A stretch of DNA of 18,875 nucleotides. Origin: Sulfurospirillaceae bacterium. GTDB taxonomy: Bacteria > Campylobacterota > Campylobacteria > Campylobacterales > Sulfurospirillaceae. Shown piece by piece: positions 1-7,833 of the stretch (the stretch's first letter is position 1; every line of letters starts with the position of its first letter). Under the pieces are notes generated by a model. That model saw only the letters and a list, made by a program, of their open reading frames with translations. It had not been told where the DNA came from and did not search any database. Location of the stretch: assembly GCA_028705785.1 (NCBI GenBank), contig JAQWCT010000017.1, forward strand, positions 1 through 18,875, read 5' to 3'. Made by a program: the position numbers and the translations under genes.

Positions 1-942
1 AATTTAAAAAAATCTTATAATACTGTTGAAGTTCTAAAAGATATTAATTTAGAAATAAACACAGGTGAAATATATGGCCTCGTTGGTGCAAGCGGAGCTG
101 GAAAATCAACACTTCTTAGATGTATACATGGTCTAGTCAGCTATGATGATGGCAGTTTGACCGTTGATGGTATCGAAATTTCAAATTTACAACACGAATC
201 CTTAAATCTTTTTCGAAGAAATATCGGTATGGTATTTCAACATTTTTCTCTTCTTGAGAGATTAAATGTCTTTGACAATATCGCTCTTCCTATGAGACAC
301 TCAAACTATCCAAAAGATAAAATTCAAGACAGAGTTCACGAACTGCTTTCTTTGGTTGGACTTGAAGATAAAAAAAATGCTAAACCTAGAGAACTCAGTG
401 GTGGACAAAAGCAAAGAGTTGCTATTGCAAGAGCTTTAAGTCTCAATCCAAAAATACTTCTATGCGACGAAGCCACCTCCTCCCTTGACCCAAATATCGC
501 AAAATCTATCTTAAACCTCATCAACGAAATCAACAAAAAATACAAAATGACGGTCATTGTCGTGACACATCAAATGGAAGTCGTAAGAATGATCTGTGAT
601 CGAATGGCATTTTTAAAAAATGGCGAACTTATCACCAATGGCGTAGTCTCGGATATTTTCATCAATCAAAGCAACTCTTTAAGTGACCTTATTGGTGAAG
701 ACAATCTTTGTACCTTGCCAACAACGGGGGGAAATTTTAAAATTATCGTCCATCAAAATCAAGAACATTCTTCACTACTTGCTAAGCTTGGAGCAAGCAT
801 GGACTACAAAATCATCTGGGCAAATACCCAAAACTATAAAGGTGATGTCATCAGTACTTTTGTGATAAATGTTGACAATAAACATGATGCAGAAAAAATA
901 CTCAAAAATAAAAATATACCCTATGAGCTTATCAAAAATTAA
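1..942 (+). CDS. metN: MetN-type ABC transporter ATP-binding protein, 5' end missing
   Basis: This is the ATPase of a methionine-type importer; it hydrolyses ATP on the cytoplasmic face to drive the MetI permease. The frame is open from base 1, so the start lies outside the window and 313 residues are visible. Walker A GASGAGKST is at bases 85-111, so an ATG at 157, inside the domain, is not the start. The Q-loop (MVFQHF), the signature LSGGQKQR (about 394-417), Walker B ILLCDEA and the H-loop VVTHQ follow in order. The last roughly 80 residues fit the NIL regulatory domain of MetN. It ends 10 bases before the lipoprotein gene, whose ribosome site (AAAGGAG) overlaps this stop codon. The family is certain, but methionine as substrate is less so given the binding protein. 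Confidence 0.93.
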   Translation, partial: NLKKSYNTVEVLKDINLEINTGEIYGLVGASGAGKSTLLRCIHGLVSYDDGSLTVDGIEISNLQHESLNLFRRNIGMVFQHFSLLERLNVFDNIALPMRHSNYPKDKIQDRVHELLSLVGLEDKKNAKPRELSGGQKQRVAIARALSLNPKILLCDEATSSLDPNIAKSILNLINEINKKYKMTVIVVTHQMEVVRMICDRMAFLKNGELITNGVVSDIFINQSNSLSDLIGEDNLCTLPTTGGNFKIIVHQNQEHSSLLAKLGASMDYKIIWANTQNYKGDVISTFVINVDNKHDAEKILKNKNIPYELIKN

Positions 943-952
943 AGGAGAAAAA

Positions 953-1753
953 ATGAAGAAATTTCTACTGTTTTTAGCAGTCACTGCTATTTTATTGACC
1001 GGATGTGGAGACAAAGAAAAAAGTACCGTTACCGTAACGAGCCCTAAAATCACACTTGGATCGATGATAACGACTGAGCCAATTGTAAAGAAAATAAAAG
1101 AAAAACTCGTTGCAAGTGGATTTAATGCGGAAACCGTTTTATTTGATGCAAACAATGCTGCAGCTATTGCTTGTAAAGATGGTGATTTGACAGCATTTGT
1201 CCATAACCACAAACCTTGGATTGATACCTTTAACAAAGAAAAAAGTGCAAACCTGACTGTTGTTGAGCCTTTCATCTTTTATTATAGATTTGCCATATAC
1301 TCAGCAAAACACACAAGTTTAGATGCTTTACCAGATGGTGCGACCATTGTCGTACCTAATGACCCCACTAATTTAGACATGTCATTAAGATTCCTCTCTT
1401 CTTTAGGCTTTTTAAAATTGGGTGAGAAAAGAGAGAATTTTTACACCATGTTAGACATCAAAGAAAATATCAAAAATATTAAATTTTTTGAAACAGATGT
1501 TGCAACCGTCGCACGAAATATGAGCGAAGTAGATGCTGTCATCTCATCTGCAATTAGAGTTAAGCAAGCAGGCTTCGATCCCGCTAAATTTTTAGTAGAA
1601 GATACGACATCAAAAACATTTGCAGTTGGTCTTTCACTTAAAATGGATAGTGTAAAAGATGCTTGGGTCAAAGTTGCAAATGATTATGTACAAAGCAATG
1701 AATTTAAAACTTGGTTTGCCGATGAATACAAAGGCGCACTAGCACTTTACTAA
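953..1753 (+). CDS. metQ: MetQ/NlpA-family substrate-binding lipoprotein
   Basis: This periplasmic, membrane-anchored receptor passes ligand to MetI. The start at 953 follows AAAGGAG and gives a lipoprotein signal: MKK, a hydrophobic run, then the lipobox LLTGC. An in-frame upstream start at 869 lies inside metN, has no ribosome site and would bury the signal. The product is 266 residues, normal for the family. Family blocks are visible: HNHKPW (usually FQHKPYL), LPDGATIVVPNDPTNLDMSL and a late FLVEDT. Two ligand-contact spots differ from what I recall of MetQ: the Arg in NDPTNLGR is replaced (NLDMS), and the block usually reading INTNYA reads ISSAIRV. Family membership is firm, and a ligand other than L-methionine is an inference. 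Confidence 0.9.
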   Translation: MKKFLLFLAVTAILLTGCGDKEKSTVTVTSPKITLGSMITTEPIVKKIKEKLVASGFNAETVLFDANNAAAIACKDGDLTAFVHNHKPWIDTFNKEKSANLTVVEPFIFYYRFAIYSAKHTSLDALPDGATIVVPNDPTNLDMSLRFLSSLGFLKLGEKRENFYTMLDIKENIKNIKFFETDVATVARNMSEVDAVISSAIRVKQAGFDPAKFLVEDTTSKTFAVGLSLKMDSVKDAWVKVANDYVQSNEFKTWFADEYKGALALY

Positions 1754-1761
1754 GAGGTAAA

Positions 1762-2433
1762 ATGACTGAAAATTTTGAACTATGGGCGGATTATACTGAA
1801 AAGATAATCATCCCATCCATTGGTGCCACACTCAGAATGACATTTTTTTCAATGTTTTTTGCCTGTATATTCGGGATAATTTTAGCGATTTTTCTCGTTT
1901 TATATGGACCACATTGTAATTTAAATCCAAAACCAAAAACCTATAAAGTTTTGGATTTTTTTGTCAATATGATACGCTCATTTCCTATTATCATCTTGAT
2001 AGTCGCTATTTCACCCCTGACCAAAATTTTGGTAGGTACGACGCTTGGAGAAAAAGCCGCAATCTTTCCATTGACGATTGCGGCTATTCCTTTTATAGCA
2101 AGAGTGATTGAAAATGCTCTTAATGAAGTTGATAAACAACTTATTGAAGTTGGGAAGTCATTTGGTGCTAGTAACTTACAGATTATTATGCTCTATATGA
2201 TTAAAGAAGCAGTTCCTGCCATTACTGCTGGGATTACGCTTTGTTCTATCAATTTTTTAACTGCTACGACCTTGGCTGGAGCAGTTGGTGCTGGTGGATT
2301 GGGGGCTGTTGCATTAAATTATGGGTACCAAAGTTTTAATAATTTTATTCTCTATTTTACTGTTTTAATTATATTGGTCTTAGTTGAAATTTTACAAATT
2401 TCGGGCAATTTGGTATACAAAAAATTAAAATGA
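1762..2433 (+). CDS. metI: MetI-type ABC transporter permease
   Basis: This is the inner-membrane permease of the importer, 223 residues, typical for MetI. It shows five hydrophobic segments. The cytoplasmic EAA loop that docks onto the ATPase is visible as EVGKSFGAS about two thirds along, followed by a typical segment ending GAVGAGGLGAVALNYGYQ, which matches the C-terminal MetI signature (GxGGLGxLAxxYGYQ). The ATG is preceded by AGAGG overlapping the end of the metQ stop region, and only 8 bases separate the two genes, so they are co-transcribed. The next gene begins 7 bases after its stop. Confidence 0.93.
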   Translation: MTENFELWADYTEKIIIPSIGATLRMTFFSMFFACIFGIILAIFLVLYGPHCNLNPKPKTYKVLDFFVNMIRSFPIIILIVAISPLTKILVGTTLGEKAAIFPLTIAAIPFIARVIENALNEVDKQLIEVGKSFGASNLQIIMLYMIKEAVPAITAGITLCSINFLTATTLAGAVGAGGLGAVALNYGYQSFNNFILYFTVLIILVLVEILQISGNLVYKKLK

Positions 2434-2440
2434 GGCGCAC

Positions 2441-3232
2441 ATGAATAATGTAGAAAAATCACACTATCTCTCTTCTCTCCTTGACTTAAAATCCACAGTA
2501 ATAGGCTTTAAATTTTTAAAAACGCAAAGCGACTTTGAGACTTATCCTGCACAAAAAGCGAAAAATAAAACAACCTATTGTGCCATGCTCAAAAAGTCTA
2601 TGACCAAAGGACTAATCAAAGCGAACTTGGAAAATCTTAACTGCCCTGGTGCTGCAAGAGCGTTAGGTCTGATGGAAATCCCAGAAGCGTTTAAATCAGG
2701 TGTATATGGCTTGAATATGAATATCTATAAAGATATTAGTGTGAGCAAATTTGTTGCGGCAACTGTCATCAATCAGCAAGAACGCTCCAGTGGCTTTGTG
2801 GTTGGTCCACTCGCGGATTTTCAAGACACGGTAGATGTCGTTATCATTCTTGGAAACCCTTATCAAGCTATGAGGATCGCACAAGCATATACTTACCATT
2901 GTGGCATAAAAAAAGATTTTACTATCACGGGCAATCAAGCATTTTGTTCTGAACTAACAGCAACGCCATATTTAAATAAAAATATCAATTTTTCAATGCT
3001 CTGTGCGGGAACAAGGTTTATGGCAAAATGGGATGATAATACGATGGGTGTTGGAATCTATGGGGATTTTGTAGAAAAAATTATCGAGGGTATCATCGGT
3101 ACTTTAAATTCCGTGGAACCAAATCCAAAGAAGAAAAAAATAGAGGCTAATTTAGAGGCGACTAGCTTAGAGACGATACCCATTAGGATGAATGAAAATT
3201 ATTATTTAAGTATTTACACACTCAACAAATAA
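2441..3232 (+). CDS. DUF169 (COG2043) family protein
   Basis: This 263-residue soluble protein has no signal peptide or membrane segment. It resembles the uncharacterised DUF169 family, whose biochemical role I do not know. Five cysteines are present (about 47, 68, 154, 169 and 188), in the contexts TTYCAML, LNCPGAARALG, YHCGI, AFCSEL and MLCAGTRF, so metal, cluster or thiol chemistry is conceivable but not shown. The ribosome site GAGG overlaps the metI stop codon, and the 7-base gap makes it the fourth gene of the importer operon. That placement suggests that it acts on, or responds to, the imported compound. The extreme C-terminus is Lys- and Glu-rich. The family call is by recalled sequence pattern. 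Confidence 0.75.
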   Translation: MNNVEKSHYLSSLLDLKSTVIGFKFLKTQSDFETYPAQKAKNKTTYCAMLKKSMTKGLIKANLENLNCPGAARALGLMEIPEAFKSGVYGLNMNIYKDISVSKFVAATVINQQERSSGFVVGPLADFQDTVDVVIILGNPYQAMRIAQAYTYHCGIKKDFTITGNQAFCSELTATPYLNKNINFSMLCAGTRFMAKWDDNTMGVGIYGDFVEKIIEGIIGTLNSVEPNPKKKKIEANLEATSLETIPIRMNENYYLSIYTLNK

Positions 3233-3292
3233 ATTTTAAAAAAATATAAGTGACTGGCAATCTCATTCAAAATCTATCTGTTTGTCACTCAC

Positions 3293-4015
3293 TTATCCTA
3301 ACTCTTGTTGGGCATATGCTAACAATTCTTGATAAGTTTTAAAAGAGCCTAAGGCGCGAAGTTCAAGCTCAAATTGCTCGTTTTCTGAGTATTTATCATA
3401 CATGATAATCGTTTCAATTCCTGCATTTTCTGCCGCTTCCAAACCAATAAGTGAATCTTCGACAATTAAACACTCTTTTGATGTAACCCGTAATTTTTCC
3501 ATAATAAAATGATGTATCTCAGGATGTGGTTTCATTTTTGAGACAACATCTCGCCCCAAAACCAGTGCAAATATCTCTTCAAAATCAACTTTATTACCCA
3601 TTTTATGATTTAACGACATATAGGTTTTTAGATTGGCATCACTCGTTGTACTAGCAATTACAAGTGTGAAACCTTTGTCTTTGAGATAGTGTAAAAATTT
3701 TTCGGCATCGGGTTTAAAATCTATCACTTCTATCATATAACTCGTAGCAATTTCATAACGCAAATTTCTGATTTCCTCTTTGGAAAAAGAAGCTTGATAG
3801 GTTTCTTTTAAAAAAGCACAATACTCCAAATACGCATCATTAGAATGACTAAAAGTTCTGAGTATCTCGTCTCTTTGCTGTTGTATCATTATCTCATCAA
3901 ACACCTCATGTCCAAGCATCTGGATAAGCTCTCTATCAACCATATTCCACATACCAATAGAATCTATCAGCGTTCCATCCATATCAAAGATAATGACTTT
4001 TTTGCCATGAAACAT
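3293..4015 (-). CDS. HAD-superfamily hydrolase (beta-phosphoglucomutase/phosphatase-like)
   Basis: This is a cytoplasmic 240-residue HAD hydrolase, probably a phosphatase for a small phosphorylated metabolite. Motif I is FDMDGTLIDS (nucleophile D11, acid/base D13), motif II is the Ser/Thr run at 122-124 (IASTT), motif III is the Lys in KMKPHPE (K162), and motif IV is VEDSLIGLEAAENAG (E186, D187). A helical cap lies between motifs I and II (about 20-100), giving subfamily I with a C1 cap as in beta-phosphoglucomutase and Gph-type enzymes. It is the last gene of the minus-strand operon, starting one base after the AAA ATPase stop. The substrate cannot be told from sequence. Confidence 0.88.
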   Translation of the reverse strand: MFHGKKVIIFDMDGTLIDSIGMWNMVDRELIQMLGHEVFDEIMIQQQRDEILRTFSHSNDAYLEYCAFLKETYQASFSKEEIRNLRYEIATSYMIEVIDFKPDAEKFLHYLKDKGFTLVIASTTSDANLKTYMSLNHKMGNKVDFEEIFALVLGRDVVSKMKPHPEIHHFIMEKLRVTSKECLIVEDSLIGLEAAENAGIETIIMYDKYSENEQFELELRALGSFKTYQELLAYAQQELG

Positions 4016-4016
4016 G

Positions 4017-4976
4017 TTATAAAAATCCCATTTTCTTTGATTTTTTACCCTCTATTTCATCACGCATATACTCGGCTAATTCATCATAAATGCCATTTTC
4101 ATTGGCGTATTCGACGACATTTTTTGCCATTGAAAACCATTCCATTGTCGTAGCTTTGGCACTTTTGATGTCCTCCATTAAAGCAGATTGGTCGATAAAA
4201 CCATCCTCTCCACTCTCAATTATCTCTTCTATCACGGATTCACTCACACGATCAACCACGCCTTTGATGTCTGCTCCTGAAAAGTGAGGTGTTTGCAACG
4301 CCAATGCTTTAAAATCTATGTTTTGGATGGGCAATTCATGCAAGTAAAGATGAAAGATTTGCTCTCTTGCTTTTGCATCAGGAGGTGGAACAAAAAAGAC
4401 TCTATCAAACCTTCCTGTACGCCGAAAGGCACTATCGACATCCCATGGAGCGTTGGTTGCGCCGATGATGAGGATGTTTTCATTGTCACTTTCCACGCCA
4501 TCCATTTGTGATAAAAAGGCGTTGATGGTGGAAGTCATATTGGTATGGCGCAAGAGTTCTCGTTTTCTACCAAGGGCGTCTATCTCGTCGATAAAAATGA
4601 CCGTGGGCCGATTTTCGCGCGCCGTATCAAACAAAGCTTTGATGTTTTTTTCACTGTTTCCCACATACATATCTAAAATCTGCTCGATGCCGATGTTGTA
4701 AAAAGAAGCATTACACTCACCTGCGATGGCTCGTGCAAAGTAACTTTTTCCACATCCGGGAGGTCCATAAAGCAGTATGCCTCCACCTGCACTTTTTTTA
4801 AATTTTTTGAATAACTCTGGGTTTTTAAAGGGTTGGATGATTTTCATAGAAGCTTGTTTTTTCAAGTTTTCCAAGCCGCCGATAGCCTCAAATGTGATTT
4901 TATATTTTTCAGACAAATGCTCAAACAAACATACGCCTACTTCTTCATCGACTTTATTTTTCAACGATTCAGCCAT
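4017..4976 (-). CDS. AAA ATPase, Vps4/spastin-like meiotic clade
   Basis: This is a single-domain AAA+ ATPase of 319 residues, expected to form a hexamer that pulls on or remodels proteins. It begins with a short N-terminal region (1-28) and the clade-typical FEAIGGLENLKKQ. Walker A is GPPGCGKS (71-78), a pore-loop-like MYVGNSEKN has its aromatic at 104, Walker B is VIFIDEIDAL (D130, E131), sensor 1 is the Asn of GATNAP (175), and the second region of homology FRRTGRFD supplies arginine fingers (186, 189). The C-terminal MEWFSMAKNVVEYAN resembles the terminal helix of Vps4 and spastin. There is no protease or membrane segment, so it is not FtsH. It overlaps the TPR gene by 16 bases, which suggests the TPR protein is its adaptor or membrane anchor. 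Confidence 0.9.
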   Translation of the reverse strand: MAESLKNKVDEEVGVCLFEHLSEKYKITFEAIGGLENLKKQASMKIIQPFKNPELFKKFKKSAGGGILLYGPPGCGKSYFARAIAGECNASFYNIGIEQILDMYVGNSEKNIKALFDTARENRPTVIFIDEIDALGRKRELLRHTNMTSTINAFLSQMDGVESDNENILIIGATNAPWDVDSAFRRTGRFDRVFFVPPPDAKAREQIFHLYLHELPIQNIDFKALALQTPHFSGADIKGVVDRVSESVIEEIIESGEDGFIDQSALMEDIKSAKATTMEWFSMAKNVVEYANENGIYDELAEYMRDEIEGKKSKKMGFL

Positions 4977-5932
4977 TTTTTCCCTCTATGTATAATTTTA
5001 TGTATTGTAGTCAAAAGTACCATGATGACTTGCCCCGTGATACGCCCTATAAAATAATAAAGCACCGCAGCGATGGGAACAATATACCACTGCGCAAAAC
5101 TTGTTTCGCCTAAAAGCGTAAACATCACTGCAAAAAAAGGAATACTCAACCGCCAGTCATGCCACGCATAAGTTGAAAAAATGAGTAACGCCGTGCCTAT
5201 TTCTTCGCCCTTCTCCCACATTTCCCACCTCGCACCCAAAGCATACAATATAAACACGCCCATCAGTACAGGAGAAAGAGCGTAGTAGCGACGAATGCGC
5301 TCATACCCCTCTTTGGTGTTTTTATCGAAAGGATTTTGAAAAAGCATATTTTTCAGCATCACGCCTTGTGCGTGCAAAGACGATGTGCCAATGGAAGATT
5401 GTAGATGGAGTGCATACGGATGGTTTGGCTCTTGTGAAAGTACCGAAGCGATGATTTCACACGCGATGGGAGTATTGCCTAAATTATAGGTAATCAAGGC
5501 TAAGGTACAAAGATAATCAGCATGATTACTCTGTATCAAAAGCGCTTTATCGATAGCGCGTTTTGCCTTTACATGTAAAGAAAGTGCGGTCAAAATTTGT
5601 GCATGGAGATGATGAAAGGAAGCATTATTTGGCTCGAGAGAAAGAAGTGTTTGTATCTCCAAAAGGGCTTCTTGATGGCGTTCAAGACTAAAAAGAACAA
5701 AGGCTTTAAGATAGAAAAAGTAAGGCTCTTGTGGAAAATACTCCAGCGCTTTATGAACCCATTGCAAAGCCTCATCAAAGCGCTCCAATCCTATCATCGC
5801 CATAATCGTATAACGATACGCATCTGCTTGTTCCTCGCCTTGCGTGGCAGAAAGAGGGATGCTTACATGTAAGCATTCTTCGTATCGTTCAAGTGAGTAG
5901 AGAACATTAAGCTTTTGTATCGTTTCATTCAT
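4961..5932 (-). CDS. TPR protein with C-terminal membrane segments
   Basis: This 323-residue protein has an N-terminal TPR solenoid (about 3-175). Degenerate repeats show paired helices with typical Ala/Leu spacing, for example RFDEALQWVHKALEYFP and RHQEALLEIQTLLSLEP. The second part (about 215-312) is hydrophobic with three or four predicted membrane segments, and the tail is basic (HRGKKWLNR). I chose the ATG at 5932 over an in-frame TTG at 5959 because it overlaps the previous stop as ATGA and has AAGGG seven bases upstream, which implies translational coupling. Its end overlaps the AAA ATPase start. A role as membrane docking partner for that ATPase is an inference from gene order. Two palindrome sites lie inside it, both encoding Leu-His-Val. 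Confidence 0.83.
   Translation of the reverse strand: MNETIQKLNVLYSLERYEECLHVSIPLSATQGEEQADAYRYTIMAMIGLERFDEALQWVHKALEYFPQEPYFFYLKAFVLFSLERHQEALLEIQTLLSLEPNNASFHHLHAQILTALSLHVKAKRAIDKALLIQSNHADYLCTLALITYNLGNTPIACEIIASVLSQEPNHPYALHLQSSIGTSSLHAQGVMLKNMLFQNPFDKNTKEGYERIRRYYALSPVLMGVFILYALGARWEMWEKGEEIGTALLIFSTYAWHDWRLSIPFFAVMFTLLGETSFAQWYIVPIAAVLYYFIGRITGQVIMVLLTTIHKIIHRGKKWLNR
5567..5580. repeat. palindrome CTTTACATGTAAAG, perfect copy
   Basis: This perfect 14-bp copy lies inside the TPR gene and is read as Leu-His-Val-Lys (residues 119-122). Confidence 0.9.
5859..5876. repeat. palindrome variant ATGCTTACATGTAAGCAT
   Basis: This is an 18-bp perfect palindrome sharing the core TTACATGTAA. It lies in the TPR gene and is read as Cys-Leu-His-Val-Ser (from about residue 20). 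Confidence 0.85.
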
Positions 5933-6288
5933 CGCTTCGCCCTTGTATACGCTACACAATCCTTACATCGGTAGCAAATCATCGCTAAAAAAAGCCCAAA
6001 AGAGAACGGATAAAGATACGGGTATGAAGCTAAGCCAAAGATACTAAGAAGTGTAAAAACCACTATCGTCCAGTACTTTTGCGATGGCATGTGATAACGC
6101 ATCTCCATAGTATAAGCAACGCCGACACTCAGAGCCAAAGTTCCTAAGCTCATGCAAACACGCATCCACGAAGCAAGCGCATAACCATGCTCTTCAAGGC
6201 TGAGCGAAAAAAGTATGCCATATACTATGCCAAACCAACCGTAATGCACAGTGACAGCAAAGAGTTTTTGGAAATGATGAATGGTCAT
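5929..6288 (-). CDS. small integral membrane protein with CX2CX2C tail
   Basis: This 119-residue protein is not recognised. It has about four hydrophobic segments (roughly 10-30, 40-60, 70-90 and 90-105) and a cytoplasmic or periplasmic tail with CYRCKDC, a CX2CX2C pattern, before a basic end. The ATG at 6288 follows AGGAG by ten bases. A GTG at 6321 in the same frame has no ribosome site and is less likely. It heads the operon with the TPR, AAA ATPase and HAD genes, and its stop codon overlaps the TPR start by four bases. It probably forms a membrane complex with the TPR protein. Confidence 0.75.
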   Translation of the reverse strand: MTIHHFQKLFAVTVHYGWFGIVYGILFSLSLEEHGYALASWMRVCMSLGTLALSVGVAYTMEMRYHMPSQKYWTIVVFTLLSIFGLASYPYLYPFSFGLFLAMICYRCKDCVAYTRAKR

Positions 6289-6383
6289 CGTATAGTTTCT
6301 CCTCTTGTTCAACAAGGTCACTACAAAAATTAGACTGGTATTAAAATCGATATTATGCCAAAAATCTCAAAGCAAAGTAATGC

Positions 6384-6425
6384 TTGATATAAATCAAGAT
6401 AAATCTTTTTTACTCCTGCTAAGAT
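6384..6425 (+). promoter_or_regulatory. FNR/CRP-family box and class II promoter for hcp
   Basis: TTGAT-ATAA-ATCAA at 6384-6397 is a perfect match to the FNR half-site consensus with a 4-base spacer. TAAGAT at 6420-6425 is a -10 box. If transcription starts at 6432, the box centre lies at -41.5 and the -10 at -12 to -7, which is the exact geometry of class II activation. The regulator could be an FNR, HcpR or NssR-like protein responding to low oxygen or nitrosative stress; which one is inference. Confidence 0.85.
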
Positions 6426-6453
6426 GCCATTTCAATTTTAAATAGGAGTGATT

Positions 6454-7785
6454 ATGTCTTTAAATATGTTTTGTGACCAATGTTCGATGAGTGCCTTAAA
6501 TGGCTGTGGCTCTAAAGGTCAAGATATTGGAACTTGTGGCAAAGATGCTAACCTAGCGAAGCTTCAAGATATTATGATTTATGGTCTTAAAGGTTTAAGT
6601 GCGTACAGAGGTCATGCCAATGAATTTGGTGCAGATACTAAAAAAGTCGATGATGTCATCGCTGAAACACTTTACTTTACACTCACCAATGTCAACTTCA
6701 ACTTTGATGACCACATCAAACAACTTATGAAAGTAGGAACTGCGGGTATCGAGATGATGAACATCTTAAGTGAAGCGCACACTTCACACCTTGGCGTCCC
6801 AACACCTGTCAAAATTAGCCAAAATAAGGCTGAGGGAAAAGGCATCTTAGTCAGTGGACACAACCTCGATATGCTTCACGAACTTCTTAAACAAACCGAA
6901 GGCAAAGGCATCAACATCTATACCCATTCAGAGATGCTTCCTGCTCATGCGTACCCAGAGCTTAAAAAATTTACACACCTTAAAGGTAATATCGGAAAAG
7001 CATGGTTTGACCAAGCAGTATTGTTTGAGCAATGGGCTGGAACTATCATCGTGAACACTAACTGTATCGTTCCACCAAAGAAAAGTGCAACTTACATCGA
7101 CCGTATGTACACTTACGACATCGTAGGCGTTAAAGAAGGTAAAAAAATCCAAGGAAATGACTTTGCTGAAGTTATCGCTCAAACGCTTTCATTGCCAGAT
7201 ATCACAGGATTTGACAGTGAAGATACATTGGTAACTGGTCACCATTATAAAACGATTTTAGGACTTGCTCCTCAAATCTTAGAAGCCGTACAAGCAGGAA
7301 AAATCAGCCAGTTCTTCGTCATCGCAGGTTGTGATGCTCCCGGAAAAGGTGGAGAATACTACAGAGAACTTGCAAGTTCATTGCCAAATGACTGCGTCAT
7401 CTTGACTTCAAGTTGTGGTAAATTTAGATTTAATGACATCGATTTTGGGACAGTAGCAGACACGAGCATCCCTCGTTACCTAGACCTTGGACAATGCAAC
7501 GACAGCAACGGCGGTATCCACATCGCTCTAGCAATCAGTGCAGCACTCAATACACCAGTAAACGACCTACCTATCTCTATCGTTCTAAGCTGGATGGAGC
7601 AAAAAGCGGTTCTTATCTTGTTATCACTGTTTAGCATCGGCATCAAAGACATCTATCTAGGACCAAAACCACCACAATTTGTGACTGATGATATTTTCGC
7701 ATTCTTACAAGAAAACTTCAACCTTCACTTAACAGGCGACGCGCAAGAAGATATGAAAAATTTATTGATTAAAAAAGTAGCGTAA
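6454..7785 (+). CDS. hcp: hybrid cluster protein (hydroxylamine reductase), class III-like
   Basis: This is a cytoplasmic Fe-S-O hybrid cluster protein, linked in other bacteria to nitric oxide and hydroxylamine detoxification. At 443 residues it is about 100 shorter than class I and II enzymes, as in class III forms that lack part of the first helical domain. All hybrid-cluster ligands can be placed: H136 (SGHNL), E160 (HSEML), C204 (NTNCIV), C293 (AGCDAPGKG), C321 (SSCGKF), C348 (LGQCND), E382 and K384 (WMEQK). The N-terminal cluster cysteines are C7, C10, C18 and C28, i.e. CX2CX7CX9C, which differs from the CX2CX7-8CX5C and CX2CX11CX6C patterns I know. The ATG at 6454 has AGGAG five bases upstream, so I prefer it to the GTG at 6448. 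No hcr reductase gene lies next to it. Confidence 0.95.
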   Translation: MSLNMFCDQCSMSALNGCGSKGQDIGTCGKDANLAKLQDIMIYGLKGLSAYRGHANEFGADTKKVDDVIAETLYFTLTNVNFNFDDHIKQLMKVGTAGIEMMNILSEAHTSHLGVPTPVKISQNKAEGKGILVSGHNLDMLHELLKQTEGKGINIYTHSEMLPAHAYPELKKFTHLKGNIGKAWFDQAVLFEQWAGTIIVNTNCIVPPKKSATYIDRMYTYDIVGVKEGKKIQGNDFAEVIAQTLSLPDITGFDSEDTLVTGHHYKTILGLAPQILEAVQAGKISQFFVIAGCDAPGKGGEYYRELASSLPNDCVILTSSCGKFRFNDIDFGTVADTSIPRYLDLGQCNDSNGGIHIALAISAALNTPVNDLPISIVLSWMEQKAVLILLSLFSIGIKDIYLGPKPPQFVTDDIFAFLQENFNLHLTGDAQEDMKNLLIKKVA

Positions 7786-7786
7786 G

Positions 7787-7800
7787 CTTTACATGTAAAG
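7787..7800. repeat. palindrome CTTTACATGTAAAG, perfect copy
   Basis: This copy starts just after the hcp stop codon and is followed by the GAAAGCC hairpin, as one copy of the composite module. Confidence 0.9.
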
Positions 7801-7804
7801 ATGA

Positions 7805-7826
7805 GAAAGCCTTGAGAGAGGCTTTC
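7805..7826. terminator. hairpin between convergent hcp and DUF4143 ATPase genes
   Basis: GAAAGCC (7805-7811) pairs with GGCTTTC (7820-7826) across an 8-base loop. It sits between two converging genes and could stop transcription from both sides. The following tracts are pyrimidine-rich (CCCTCTTCT on plus, TCATCTTT on minus) rather than pure T. Confidence 0.65.
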
Positions 7827-7833
7827 CCCTCTT

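Noticed and set aside
869..952. Longer N-terminus for the MetQ-type lipoprotein
   Set aside because: It would place 28 residues before a canonical lipoprotein signal and lies inside metN. The ATG at 953 has a strong ribosome site.
775..1275. Minus-strand open frame of 166 codons across metN and metQ
   Set aside because: It is antisense to two clear genes with family motifs and has no recognisable domain or ribosome site.
3248..3290. Inverted AGTGAC/GTCACT between the DUF169 and HAD genes as a terminator
   Set aside because: There are only six pairs around a 29-base loop and no T-tract. It is too weak to call, though a terminator is expected in this convergent gap.
5933..5959. TTG start at 5959 for the TPR protein
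   Set aside because: The ATG at 5932 overlaps the upstream stop (ATGA) and has its own ribosome site.
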